Assembly (NCBI GenBank): GCA_018658715.1
Contig: JABHUQ010000004.1
Span: 1-32,060, forward strand
Length of the DNA: 32,060 nt
Direction: 5' to 3'
DNA from: Fidelibacterota bacterium
GTDB taxonomy: Bacteria > Fidelibacterota > Marinisomatia > Marinisomatales > UBA1611
Positions 1 through 7,481 of the stretch are shown in pieces (position 1 is the first letter of the stretch; the number at the start of each line of letters is the position of its first letter). A program made the translations under genes and the position numbers. A model generated the notes under the pieces. The model searched no databases and had not been told where the DNA came from. It saw only the letters and a program-made list of their open reading frames with translations.

Positions 1-34
1 TGAATTACCGAGTATTATATCGCCCCTAGAATTT

Positions 35-130
35 GGGAATGAGTGTGAGGCTGGTGCCCACCTCGGCCTTCAAAGCCGCTGTCCCGGTGATGAATCGGGA
101 GCTGGGTTCGATTCCCAGGCGTTCCCGCCA
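35..130 (+). tRNA. selC: Selenocysteine tRNA (anticodon UCA)
   Basis: The 96-nt length, the anticodon loop CTTCAAA (68-74, anticodon TCA at 70-72, which reads UGA) and the long variable arm (stem 82-86/96-100, 9-nt loop) are hallmarks of tRNA-Sec. The T-arm is canonical (102-106/114-118 around TTCGATT) and the 3' CCA is encoded at 128-130. The acceptor stem pairs 35-41 with 120-126 (one T-G pair). The eighth pair expected in bacterial tRNA-Sec would be A42-G119, a mismatch. The D-arm stem is GAGG/CCTC (47-50/61-64), and the fifth anticodon-stem pair (T63-C79) is also mismatched. These mismatches may be real or assembly errors. tRNA-Ser is excluded because its UGA-type anticodon would read TGA, not TCA. 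The gene converges on the minus-strand gene ending at 173. selA, selB and selD are not in the window. Confidence 0.88.
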
Positions 131-156
131 TTTCAAAAAGTCGGTAAATGCAAATA

Positions 157-175
157 TAACACCATCATGGTGTTA
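157..175. terminator. Palindrome between convergent tRNA-Sec and the UpxY-like gene; possible bidirectional terminator
   Basis: TAACACCAT (157-165) and ATGGTGTTA (167-175) are perfect inverted 9-mers around one C. As RNA this folds as a 7-bp stem with a 5-nt loop. It sits where transcription of the + strand tRNA and the minus-strand antiterminator gene would meet, and its right arm includes the latter's stop codon. The U-rich tail is weak: on the minus strand the next bases are TATTTGCATTT, and on the plus strand there is none. An operator-type palindrome is the alternative. Confidence 0.4.
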
Positions 176-670
176 AGATGATTTGACAGACTTTAAATAA
201 CCCCTATGAATAGAGACAGAAACAGAATGTTGAATGGCATCCACTCGAACTAATAATCGGTCTTCTTTGTCAATTCGAATGACTTCACCTTCAATCCCTT
301 TCATGGCGCCTTCTCTGACTTCAACTTTATCCCCTTGAATAAAATAGTCCAATGGTTCTGGTGTATACCCACCTTCGATCAAAAGACGAAGGCTTTCAAT
401 CACCCTAGGGCTCACAATAGCAATTTCTTCACCAAACTTAATGAGTTTTACCACACCAGTTGTTTGTAATACAAATAGGCCTTCCTTTAATTCACATTGT
501 ACAAATAAATAAGATTTGAACAATGGAAATTCAACCCATTTCTTCCTATCACTCCACTTACGGCGTTCTTTTACAATTGGGAGATAAGTCTTAAATCCTT
601 TTTCCTCCAATGCCAACGCAGTGGTTTTTTCATGTCTTGGCTTTGTGTATATAGCAATCCAGTGTTTCAT
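173..670 (-). CDS. UpxY/RfaH-like NusG paralog, transcription antiterminator
   Basis: The 165-aa protein has the NusG architecture. An N-terminal NGN domain (about residues 3-100) opens with the motif WIAIYTKPRHEK and contains the FPLFKSYLF segment. A C-terminal KOW motif lies at about 113-133 (GDKVEVREGAMKG). Specialised NusG paralogs such as RfaH and Bacteroides UpxY ride with RNA polymerase and prevent early termination in long polysaccharide operons, and they usually lie at the head of the locus, as here. This copy is divergent from the operon, not its first gene, which is less usual. A housekeeping NusG would normally lie with secE/rplK, which are absent. The start ATG at 670 gives the expected N-terminus. 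No good Shine-Dalgarno site is visible upstream. Its recruitment sequence in the DNA is not recognisable to me. Confidence 0.85.
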   Translation of the reverse strand: MKHWIAIYTKPRHEKTTALALEEKGFKTYLPIVKERRKWSDRKKWVEFPLFKSYLFVQCELKEGLFVLQTTGVVKLIKFGEEIAIVSPRVIESLRLLIEGGYTPEPLDYFIQGDKVEVREGAMKGIEGEVIRIDKEDRLLVRVDAIQHSVSVSIHRGYLKSVKSS

Positions 671-739
671 ATTCTATCTAAAATTAAGAGTGTTAATTTA
701 ATGGTTATAACTTTTATTTATAGAAGATAAATATATCTG

Positions 740-795
740 TTTTGTTGATAATAAAAAATAATTTGTTTATAAAAATATAGCATTTTGTTGATAAT
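740..795 (+). repeat. Two 13-bp direct repeats flanking the promoter core, possible operator
   Basis: TTTTGTTGATAAT occurs at 740-752 and again, identical, at 783-795. The start-to-start distance is 43 bp, close to four helical turns, so both copies would face the same side of the DNA. The first covers the -35 element and the second lies just after the predicted transcription start. This is a typical layout for a repressor that binds two sites. The neighbouring HTH protein (816) is the obvious candidate binder, but this is inference. Confidence 0.4.
745..773 (+). promoter_or_regulatory. Sigma70-like promoter for the regulator at 816
   Basis: TTGATA (745-750) and TATAAA (768-773) are each one base from the -35/-10 consensus and are separated by exactly 17 bp. 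Transcription would begin near 780, leaving a leader of about 35 nt before the ATG at 816. The 671-815 region is very AT-rich, so chance matches are easier than usual. It is the only strong promoter-like pair I saw at the head of the + strand operon. Confidence 0.5.
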
Positions 796-815
796 GATTT
801 TAGATTAATCCTAGA

Positions 816-1835
816 ATGCAGTCCACTCAAATAAGAAAATTTATTCTAGATAACCTTTCAGAGCATCAGAAAGACATTGTAAGAGCATCCATCCGCAAGT
901 TTGGAATTTCTCGGCAAGGCATATTACGCCATCTAAATTCCCTTATACATGATGGGAAAGTAGCTGTACATGGTAAAACAAAAGATCGGTATTATGAAAT
1001 TATTCCAACTATCGATTTTTCTAAGTTGATTCCAATTTCAGATTCTATAAATGAAAATGATATCGGTGTAAAATATATTTTCCCCTATCTAAATCAACTA
1101 CCTAAAAATATTACAACCATTTGCGAATATGGATTTTCAAATGCATTTAATAATATTCTTTCACATTCGAATGCACATCATGCAACAATCGGGTTTAAGC
1201 AAACATCCCAATTAATTCAAATTACGATCCAGGATGATGGAATTGGATGTTTTGAAAATATTAAAGATGTATATGGGTTATCATCTAATTGGCAGGCCGT
1301 ATTCAACTTAGTAAAAGGGAAAACGACGGTTGCTCCAGATAAATATTTAGGAGAAAGTCTATTCTTTATTCTCCGATTATTTGATATTTGTAAAATTCAA
1401 GCCAACGGCCTATGTCTTACTAGAAAAGAAGGGCGACCAGAATGGGAGCTCAATGAATGTGATGAGAAACCAGGAACAAAAATAATGTTATTTATAAGCT
1501 CAAACTCCAAAAAAGATTTTTATTCAGAATTGGATGAATATTCAGTAGATATGGAGTCTCATAGATTCAATCGAACTATTTTACCCATTACATTATTATT
1601 AAAAAATGGTGAAAAATTAATGTCTCGTTCTCAGGCGCATGATGTATTGCGTGGTGTCAATTTATTCGAAGAAGTTTGTATAGATTTTCAATCTATTGAC
1701 TTTGTAAGTCCAACATTTATTGATGAAATATTTAGAGTATATGCTTTGTCCAATGAACAGATTCATTTCACGTGGAAAAATGCAATTCCAGTTGTGGAAA
1801 AAATGATTTGGCGTACCGTAAATAGGGATGACTAA
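816..1835 (+). CDS. Regulator with HTH, histidine-kinase-like ATPase and STAS-like (DUF4325) domains
   Basis: Three parts are visible in the 339-aa protein. Residues 1-60 resemble a winged helix (IRKFGISRQGILRHLNSL). Residues about 90-230 resemble a GHKL ATPase: an N-box around N109-N113 (NAFNNILSHSNA) and a G1 box D140-D141-G142-I143-G144. Residues about 245-335 resemble the DUF4325 STAS-like module (VCIDFQSIDFVSPTFIDEIF). There is no phospho-acceptor His and no sensor or membrane segment. GHKL ATPases paired with STAS domains are the logic of anti-sigma/anti-anti-sigma switches, here fused to a DNA-binding domain. It probably controls this locus or the divergent antiterminator, but the signal is unknown. 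The start ATG 816 lacks a clear Shine-Dalgarno site. Confidence 0.75.
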   Translation: MQSTQIRKFILDNLSEHQKDIVRASIRKFGISRQGILRHLNSLIHDGKVAVHGKTKDRYYEIIPTIDFSKLIPISDSINENDIGVKYIFPYLNQLPKNITTICEYGFSNAFNNILSHSNAHHATIGFKQTSQLIQITIQDDGIGCFENIKDVYGLSSNWQAVFNLVKGKTTVAPDKYLGESLFFILRLFDICKIQANGLCLTRKEGRPEWELNECDEKPGTKIMLFISSNSKKDFYSELDEYSVDMESHRFNRTILPITLLLKNGEKLMSRSQAHDVLRGVNLFEEVCIDFQSIDFVSPTFIDEIFRVYALSNEQIHFTWKNAIPVVEKMIWRTVNRDD

Positions 1836-1966
1836 CGGACAGTAAATTTCCCATTATTTTTGGGAATAATAGATTATTAGCCTTTTCAGTTCATGTGACT
1901 GACGGGGCGGAGCCTTGTCTGGTGCCACAGAAAAAAAATAATAAGATGAAAAAAGAAGCCACTTAA

Positions 1967-2773
1967 TTGACAGATTTGATTGATTTTCATAATCATGTGC
2001 TGCCGGCTGTAGATGATGGATCAAAGTCATTAGAGATGTCATTATCAATGCTTAGACATGCAGCAGATCAAGGAATAACAGATGTGGTAAATACAGTCCA
2101 TTATCAGCATCCAAAAGTTGAAACGGATGATATTTCCTATGATCGCATTTTTGATGAAACAAAAAAATTACAACTTTCGCTCGATAATGCTTCCATACCT
2201 ATCACGATTCATGTTGGGGCTGAAGTATTTTTTTTACCAAATTTGATGGATTTGGTTGATTGTAAATTGGCAACGATTGGGAATGGGAAATACATGTTGA
2301 TAGAATTTCTGCCACACTATATTCCGGAAAGTCAAAAAAAAGTATTATTCAATTTAAAAATGGCAGGAATTACTCCTATCATAGCCCACCCAGAAAGGTA
2401 TAGGGACGTTCAGCAAAATATAGACATGGTTAGAGATTGGTTGCGGGCAGGTTGTTTAATTCAGATTGATGCAGGAAGCATTTTAGGTCAATTAGGTTCT
2501 AAAGCTGAAGCTACTTCTCATGAAATACTCAAACTACAGTTATGTCAACTTATCGGATCGGATGCGCACGATAATCATAGACGGAATTTTTGTTTAGCAG
2601 ATGCAATTGAATATTGTAAATCCACTATTGATGAAAAATTTGCTAATGAAATTATAACCAATGCAAAAAAAGTTATTAGTGGAATAGATATTAGCCCTGA
2701 ATTTGGAGATGAACCCTACGATGGGAATACGTCATTGTGGTCAAAATTAAGTTCCCGGCTCAATTTGGGATGA
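1967..2773 (+). CDS. PHP-family tyrosine-protein phosphatase (CpsB/YwqE type)
   Basis: This is a metal-dependent protein-tyrosine phosphatase of the PHP fold, which dephosphorylates the BY-kinase encoded two genes downstream and so resets the polymerisation/export cycle. Metal-binding motifs are in family order: HNH (residues 8-10) followed by DDG, GAEVF near 84, HPERY near 141 and GSDAHD near 197. The TTG at 1967 is the chosen start because TAA (1964-1966) immediately precedes it in frame, and the next Met would delete the essential HNH motif. The 268-aa length is slightly above the usual 240-260, with a short extra C-terminal tail. The cytoplasmic phosphatase next to an SLBB protein and a Wzz-kinase is the standard genetic arrangement. 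Confidence 0.88.
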   Translation: MTDLIDFHNHVLPAVDDGSKSLEMSLSMLRHAADQGITDVVNTVHYQHPKVETDDISYDRIFDETKKLQLSLDNASIPITIHVGAEVFFLPNLMDLVDCKLATIGNGKYMLIEFLPHYIPESQKKVLFNLKMAGITPIIAHPERYRDVQQNIDMVRDWLRAGCLIQIDAGSILGQLGSKAEATSHEILKLQLCQLIGSDAHDNHRRNFCLADAIEYCKSTIDEKFANEIITNAKKVISGIDISPEFGDEPYDGNTSLWSKLSSRLNLG

Positions 2774-2847
2774 TGTTGGACAAAACCCCCTTTATCGGTA
2801 ACTTCCCCAGCTTTTTAATTAGTAGCAAATACATAAGAAAATCATGA
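2773..2847 (+). CDS. Possible 24-codon bridging mini-ORF (translational coupling)
   Basis: An ORF begins with ATG at 2773, overlapping the TGA of the phosphatase gene (TGATG). It runs 24 codons without a stop and ends with TGA at 2845-2847, overlapping the ATG of the SLBB gene (ATGA). The predicted peptide begins MLDKTPFIGNF and has no recognisable domain. It may couple translation across a 70-bp gap, may be a small protein, or may be chance. Nothing beyond the geometry supports expression. Confidence 0.22.
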   Translation: MLDKTPFIGNFPSFLISSKYIRKS

Positions 2848-3326
2848 AAAAACAATTCATAATCATATTTTTATTAATGGCTTGTGCCATGGGTCAAGTG
2901 GTACAAACAACTAAAGATTTTCAAGTATCAAGTGAGCGGTTCATTACAGGTGAGAATGGAAATATTTTCATGTTTGTTAATGTTTGGGGACATGTTAATA
3001 GTCCAGGAAGACATGCTGTGTATGATGGAATAGATATGGCAACCCTTCTTTCTACTGTTGGTGGGCCAAAAACAGGAGCGAATTTGAAAAAAGTGAGAGT
3101 ATTTCGTGAATTGCCGGATAATTCGGGACAGTTAACGTATACACTTAATTTAGATTCCTTCTTTAAAACGGGAGACCGATCGGCTTTTATTCAACTTAAA
3201 CCTAATGATACTCTCCTTATCCAACAAAAATGGTCCAATACAATCTTAAGTCAGGTTGGTGCACTGAATACAATTATGAGTATGATTAATCTGTACATCC
3301 AACTTGAAAACCTTGCAAATAAATAA
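2844..3326 (+). CDS. Secreted SLBB-domain polysaccharide export protein (short, no Poly_export domain)
   Basis: The 160-aa protein has a signal sequence (hydrophobic residues 5-13), then an SLBB domain at about 40-135 (VWGHVNSPGRHAVYDG, LLSTVGGPK and a closing LKPNDTLLIQQ). LMAC (11-14) could be a short lipobox with Cys14 as lipid anchor. A signal-peptidase I cut after AMG is the alternative. Wza-type outer-membrane exporters carry a Poly_export domain before one or more SLBB repeats. That domain is absent here, so this is an accessory SLBB protein or works with an exporter encoded elsewhere. Its stop overlaps the next start by one base (TAATG), so it is translationally coupled to the Wzz-kinase. 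Confidence 0.8.
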   Translation: MKKQFIIIFLLMACAMGQVVQTTKDFQVSSERFITGENGNIFMFVNVWGHVNSPGRHAVYDGIDMATLLSTVGGPKTGANLKKVRVFRELPDNSGQLTYTLNLDSFFKTGDRSAFIQLKPNDTLLIQQKWSNTILSQVGALNTIMSMINLYIQLENLANK

Positions 3327-5689
3327 TGAATAATCAATTACCAGCAAATTCAGAGTACCAATCTAATACTAACCTTATAACTGAAATGAGTTTGCAAGAT
3401 TATATAACAATCCTCAGAATCCATCTGAATAAAATTGTAATTATTATCTTATTTGGAATTGGCTATGCACTATATTATACTTATACAGTTCCTCCAACAT
3501 TCCATGCAACAGCGACTGTAATGGTTCGTGAAAAACCTGGTGCAAATATGATTATGGATTTTGGTGGGAATCGAAATATAGATCGCATGGTAAACGAAAT
3601 TCAACTTATAAAATCGCGTGTTTTAGCGAAGGAAGTTGTGAAAGCATTTTGGGAATCTGACCGGCGAAATAGGTTAAATATATTTGGTACAAGAAAATAT
3701 TTTCCAAAAGGATGGAGGGCAAGAGTTTTAATTAAAGAATTATTTTCCCTCGGACTATATGATGCAGGGTTGGATAAAGCTAATAAATATGATGAACCTT
3801 ATTCAGATGAAATTGGTAGTAGATTCGCCGGGAAAATATTGAAAGGACTATCTGTAAAAAATAATCGCTCTACAGATATATTGGAAATATCCTTTAATAG
3901 CGTGTATGCGGATGAGGCGCGGAGAGTAGCAGATAAAGTTGCGGAAACCTATGTGCGGATGGATAGGGAATGGGGTAGCGAAAATGCAATCCAGTCCGTT
4001 GACTTTTTAGAAAAATTAGTATTAGCTCAGGAAAAATCTCTCCATAAAGCAGAAGAAGAGATTAGAGATTATAAATCCACTGAAAAAATGTATGACCTAC
4101 AGGGGAATGCTGGATCCTTTTCTTCTCAGCTTACATCTGTACAGACAGAGATATATAATACGATTGCTGAAATCAATATTAAGAATGAAAAAACAGAATT
4201 TCTGAAATCTAGATTATCCCGTGAAGAAAAGAATTTAGCTAACCAATTACTCAGTAATATAAATATCCAGATGGTATCCTTAAGGGAAGAAATTGGGTTG
4301 CTCGAATCCCAATTAATACAAAATACTGTAACTTATGGTAAGGATCATAGTGCTGTTAAAGAACTTGTTTTAAAAATAAAAGCGTTGAAGAAACAACTGG
4401 ATCAAAAAGTAGGGACATTAATTTCTAAGGGTATAACAGTAGAAGATCCCTTACAAGCCAGGCAGGAAATTATAACTGATTTATTAACGTTAGATTCTGA
4501 AATATTAGGACTTGAACTAAAAAAAGCAGAAACAGAAAAATTAAAACTTATTTATGCTGAAAAATTAGGTGGCCTCCCACAAAAACAATTGGAATATGCA
4601 AGGCTTGAACGAAATTTATCCGTCCTAAATCAAAATTATTCATATGTGAGGCAAAAGCTGGAAGAAGCTAAAATACAACTCGCATCCCAAGCAGGTAAAG
4701 TTCAAATCCTTGATTTAGCACGCAGACCAGGAGCTCCTTCAAGCCCAGATCATAAAAGAAATTTATTAATGGGCATTATACTTGGTTTGGTAGCAGGTCT
4801 AGGCTTAGCCTTTCTTTTAGAATTTTTAGATAATACTGTTAAAACAGTTGATCATATTGAGAAACATCAATTATCAGTTTTAGGTATTATCCCTTCCATG
4901 GGTGAAGAAAAGATAAAAAAGAAAAAGAAACTACCCTTTCCAAGTAGTAAACAACGTTCAAAAAGTTCAAACCAAGGCCTAAGAAGACGCCTTATTACAA
5001 GGGAAGATCCACGCTCGCCTGTGTCTGAAGCTTATCGTAGTTTACGAACCAGTATGATGTATACGTCTGCAGATAAAAAAGTAAAATCTATTCTTATTTC
5101 CAGTGCAGGACCCGGTGAAGGGAAGACAACAACCGTAGCCAATTTGGCCATCACTTATGCAAATCTAGGTAAAAAAACTTTGTTAGTAGACACCGATTTA
5201 AGGCGACCTGTTATCCATAAAGTATTAGAAGCTAAAAAGGATCCGGGAATTACAAATTATTTGTCGGGTGCCACAGATGATTTTAATAGTTTAATCCAAA
5301 ATACATTAATTGATAATCTTTCAGTTGTCACATCTGGAATAATTCCACCAAACCCATCAGAATTATTAGGGTCAAAACGAATGTCTGATTTAGTTGCAAA
5401 ATTAGAATCTGAATGGGATATGATTTTATTTGATAGCCCACCCCTAGTTGCAGTGACAGATGCGACCATGGTTTCTAAAGAAATAGATCAAATCATTATA
5501 GTAGTAAAAGTAGGACAAACAGATAAAAAAGCCTTTAGCCACACAATTAATTCTCTACGAAATGTGAATGCACCACTTGGAGGTGTCATTCTGAATGCTG
5601 TAACACATAAAAATAGCTATGGATCCTACTATTATTATTACCAATATTATCATTATTATGGTAGTGATTCTGATTCAAAAATAGTGTAA
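3326..5689 (+). CDS. Wzz-type chain-length regulator fused to a BY tyrosine autokinase
   Basis: This 787-aa inner-membrane PCP/BY-kinase resembles Wzc/EpsB. A Wzz domain opens at about residue 20, with TM1 at about 36-54. A long periplasmic coiled coil spans about 230-460 and ends in a GNVR-like segment (PQKQLEYARLERNLSVLNQNY). TM2 at about 481-500 follows a Pro-rich stretch (RPGAPSSP). The cytoplasmic kinase has Walker A GPGEGKT (595-601, Lys600), A' motif VDTDLRRP (Asp622, Asp624) and Walker B LFDSPP (Asp703). The C-terminal tail carries ten tyrosines between 765 and 778, the autophosphorylation cluster. Cycles of phosphorylation, reversed by the PHP phosphatase, are known to control chain length and export in such systems. 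The full-length fused form is typical of Gram-negatives. Confidence 0.93.
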   Translation: MNNQLPANSEYQSNTNLITEMSLQDYITILRIHLNKIVIIILFGIGYALYYTYTVPPTFHATATVMVREKPGANMIMDFGGNRNIDRMVNEIQLIKSRVLAKEVVKAFWESDRRNRLNIFGTRKYFPKGWRARVLIKELFSLGLYDAGLDKANKYDEPYSDEIGSRFAGKILKGLSVKNNRSTDILEISFNSVYADEARRVADKVAETYVRMDREWGSENAIQSVDFLEKLVLAQEKSLHKAEEEIRDYKSTEKMYDLQGNAGSFSSQLTSVQTEIYNTIAEINIKNEKTEFLKSRLSREEKNLANQLLSNINIQMVSLREEIGLLESQLIQNTVTYGKDHSAVKELVLKIKALKKQLDQKVGTLISKGITVEDPLQARQEIITDLLTLDSEILGLELKKAETEKLKLIYAEKLGGLPQKQLEYARLERNLSVLNQNYSYVRQKLEEAKIQLASQAGKVQILDLARRPGAPSSPDHKRNLLMGIILGLVAGLGLAFLLEFLDNTVKTVDHIEKHQLSVLGIIPSMGEEKIKKKKKLPFPSSKQRSKSSNQGLRRRLITREDPRSPVSEAYRSLRTSMMYTSADKKVKSILISSAGPGEGKTTTVANLAITYANLGKKTLLVDTDLRRPVIHKVLEAKKDPGITNYLSGATDDFNSLIQNTLIDNLSVVTSGIIPPNPSELLGSKRMSDLVAKLESEWDMILFDSPPLVAVTDATMVSKEIDQIIIVVKVGQTDKKAFSHTINSLRNVNAPLGGVILNAVTHKNSYGSYYYYYQYYHYYGSDSDSKIV

Positions 5690-5769
5690 ACTTATATGAG
5701 TATTCCGGCATATAAATCGTTTATAAATACGTGAATTAATTTATCAACCTACTTAGAGACAATACAAAC

Positions 5770-7467
5770 ATGACAACACATACCGTATCAGAAACATTAA
5801 TGGTATCTGATCAAAATATCGAATTATTAAAAAAAGAATCATTCCACTATCCAGGATGGACCTTAACAGATCGCCAGATTTGTGACTTAGAATTATTGTT
5901 AAATGGGGGTTTTTCTCCATTAACAGGCTTTCTCGGCAAGGATGACTATGAGTCCGTACTAAGCCAAATGCGGCTTTCAACGGGCGAATTATGGACAATG
6001 CCAATCATACTAGATGTTACAACAGAATTTGCTGCACCTCTTTCTACGGGTGAAAAAATCACACTCCGTGATAAAGAAGGATTTGCATTGGCTGTACTTA
6101 CAATTTCTGATATTTGGCAGCCAAATAAAATTGATGAAGCACAAGCTGTTTTTGGAACAACAGATGATACACATCCTGCTGTAAATTATTTAATGAATGT
6201 GAGTCACCCAATTTATATTGGTGGGTCTTTAGATGGAATTAGTTTACCGCACCATTATGATTACCAAGCCCTCAGACATACACCTACAGAATTAAAAGAA
6301 AAATTTGAATCATTAGGTTGGGATAAAATTGTAGCTTTCCAAACTAGGAATCCTCTCCACAGAGCTCATGTCGAAATGACAATGAGAGCATCTGATGAAT
6401 TAGGAGCATCTTTATTGGTTCATCCAGTTGTTGGATTAACAAAACCGGGGGATGTTGATCATTATACTCGTGTTCGTTGTTATGAACATGTGATGGAAAA
6501 ATATCCCGAAAATTCTGCTGAATTAAGTTTACTTCCGCTAGCAATGAGAATGGGTGGTCCTAGAGAAGCTGTTTGGCATGCACAGATACGAAAAAATTAT
6601 GGTTGTACACATTTAGTCGTTGGTCGTGATCATGCAGGACCGGGAAATGACAAAGATGGGAATCCATTTTATGGACCTTATGATGCTCAAGAATTGCTTG
6701 AAAAACATAAGGATGAAATTGGGATTGAAATGGTTCCATTTAAATTTATGGTATATTTACCTGAGTCTGATTCCTATACACCGATTGACGAAGTACCGAA
6801 AGGTGTGGAATATCAGACCATCTCTGGGTCTCAACTTCGCCAATTATTAGATGAAGGGAAAGGGGTCCCTGAATGGTTCACTTATCCTGAAGTTGCAAAA
6901 GAATTAGAATTATCTAGACCACCACTTATTGAACGTGGATTTACCATTTTTTTTACAGGGTTATCCGGGTCGGGTAAATCCACTTTAGCTAACGGATTAC
7001 TTGTGAAATTGCTAGAACAAGGCAGTCGCCCTGTCACATTATTAGACGGGGACATTGTAAGAACACATTTATCCAGTGAATTAGGATTTTCCAAAGAACA
7101 TCGTTCACTCAATGTCCAGCGAATAGGATTTGTTGCAAGTGAAATCACAAAGAATGGTGGAATTGCCATTTGTGCCCCAATCGCTCCATATACAGCGGAT
7201 CGTAGATTTAACAGAGAGTTGATTTCTAAATTAGGTGGATATGTAGAAATATTTGTTTCCACACCTCTTGAAAAATGTGAAGAAAGGGATGTGAAGGGTT
7301 TATATGAATTAGCACGAAAAGGCGTTATTAAAGAATTCACTGGAATTTCCGATCCTTACGAAATTCCTGAAAATGCTGAAATTGTGATTAATTCCAGTGG
7401 AGAAGCACCTGAAATACTTGTGGACCAGATTTACCAAAAAATCCAAGAATTAGGGTATATTAAATAG
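5770..7467 (+). CDS. sat/cysC: Bifunctional ATP sulfurylase / APS kinase (PAPS synthesis)
   Basis: This 565-aa fusion converts sulfate and ATP to adenosine 5'-phosphosulfate and then phosphorylates it to PAPS. The N-terminal ATP sulfurylase (about 1-390) has QTRNPLHRAH (191-200) and GRDHAGPG (285-292). The C-terminal APS kinase has P-loop GLSGSGKST (397-405, Lys403), LLDGDIVRTHL, and the conserved ICAPIAPY segment. Sat-then-CysC fusions are known in Aquifex and scattered bacteria. No cysH or cysI for sulfate reduction lies nearby, while a PAPS-type sulfotransferase lies downstream at 20287. PAPS for glycan sulfation is therefore the most likely role (inference). It starts a precursor-supply block after an 80-bp gap in which I saw no clear promoter. 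Confidence 0.94.
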   Translation: MTTHTVSETLMVSDQNIELLKKESFHYPGWTLTDRQICDLELLLNGGFSPLTGFLGKDDYESVLSQMRLSTGELWTMPIILDVTTEFAAPLSTGEKITLRDKEGFALAVLTISDIWQPNKIDEAQAVFGTTDDTHPAVNYLMNVSHPIYIGGSLDGISLPHHYDYQALRHTPTELKEKFESLGWDKIVAFQTRNPLHRAHVEMTMRASDELGASLLVHPVVGLTKPGDVDHYTRVRCYEHVMEKYPENSAELSLLPLAMRMGGPREAVWHAQIRKNYGCTHLVVGRDHAGPGNDKDGNPFYGPYDAQELLEKHKDEIGIEMVPFKFMVYLPESDSYTPIDEVPKGVEYQTISGSQLRQLLDEGKGVPEWFTYPEVAKELELSRPPLIERGFTIFFTGLSGSGKSTLANGLLVKLLEQGSRPVTLLDGDIVRTHLSSELGFSKEHRSLNVQRIGFVASEITKNGGIAICAPIAPYTADRRFNRELISKLGGYVEIFVSTPLEKCEERDVKGLYELARKGVIKEFTGISDPYEIPENAEIVINSSGEAPEILVDQIYQKIQELGYIK

Positions 7468-7481
7468 CCCAAGATTTAACA

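Noticed and set aside
1-34. -10-like TATTAT (13-18) upstream of the tRNA
   Set aside because: The matching -35 region would lie outside the window, so it cannot be judged.
35-130. tRNA-Sec as an attachment site of an integrated element
   Set aside because: I saw no integrase and no second copy of the tRNA 3' end in the window.
1848-1866. Hairpin TTCCCA/TGGGAA after the regulator gene as a terminator
   Set aside because: The stem is only 6 bp and no T tract follows.
5711-5725. Inverted repeat TATAAA/TTTATA before sat/cysC
   Set aside because: It is A/T only with a 3-base loop, expected by chance in such sequence.
6882-7340. 152-codon open frame on the minus strand
   Set aside because: It lies wholly inside the APS kinase part of the sat/cysC fusion, which has every conserved motif; it is an antisense shadow.
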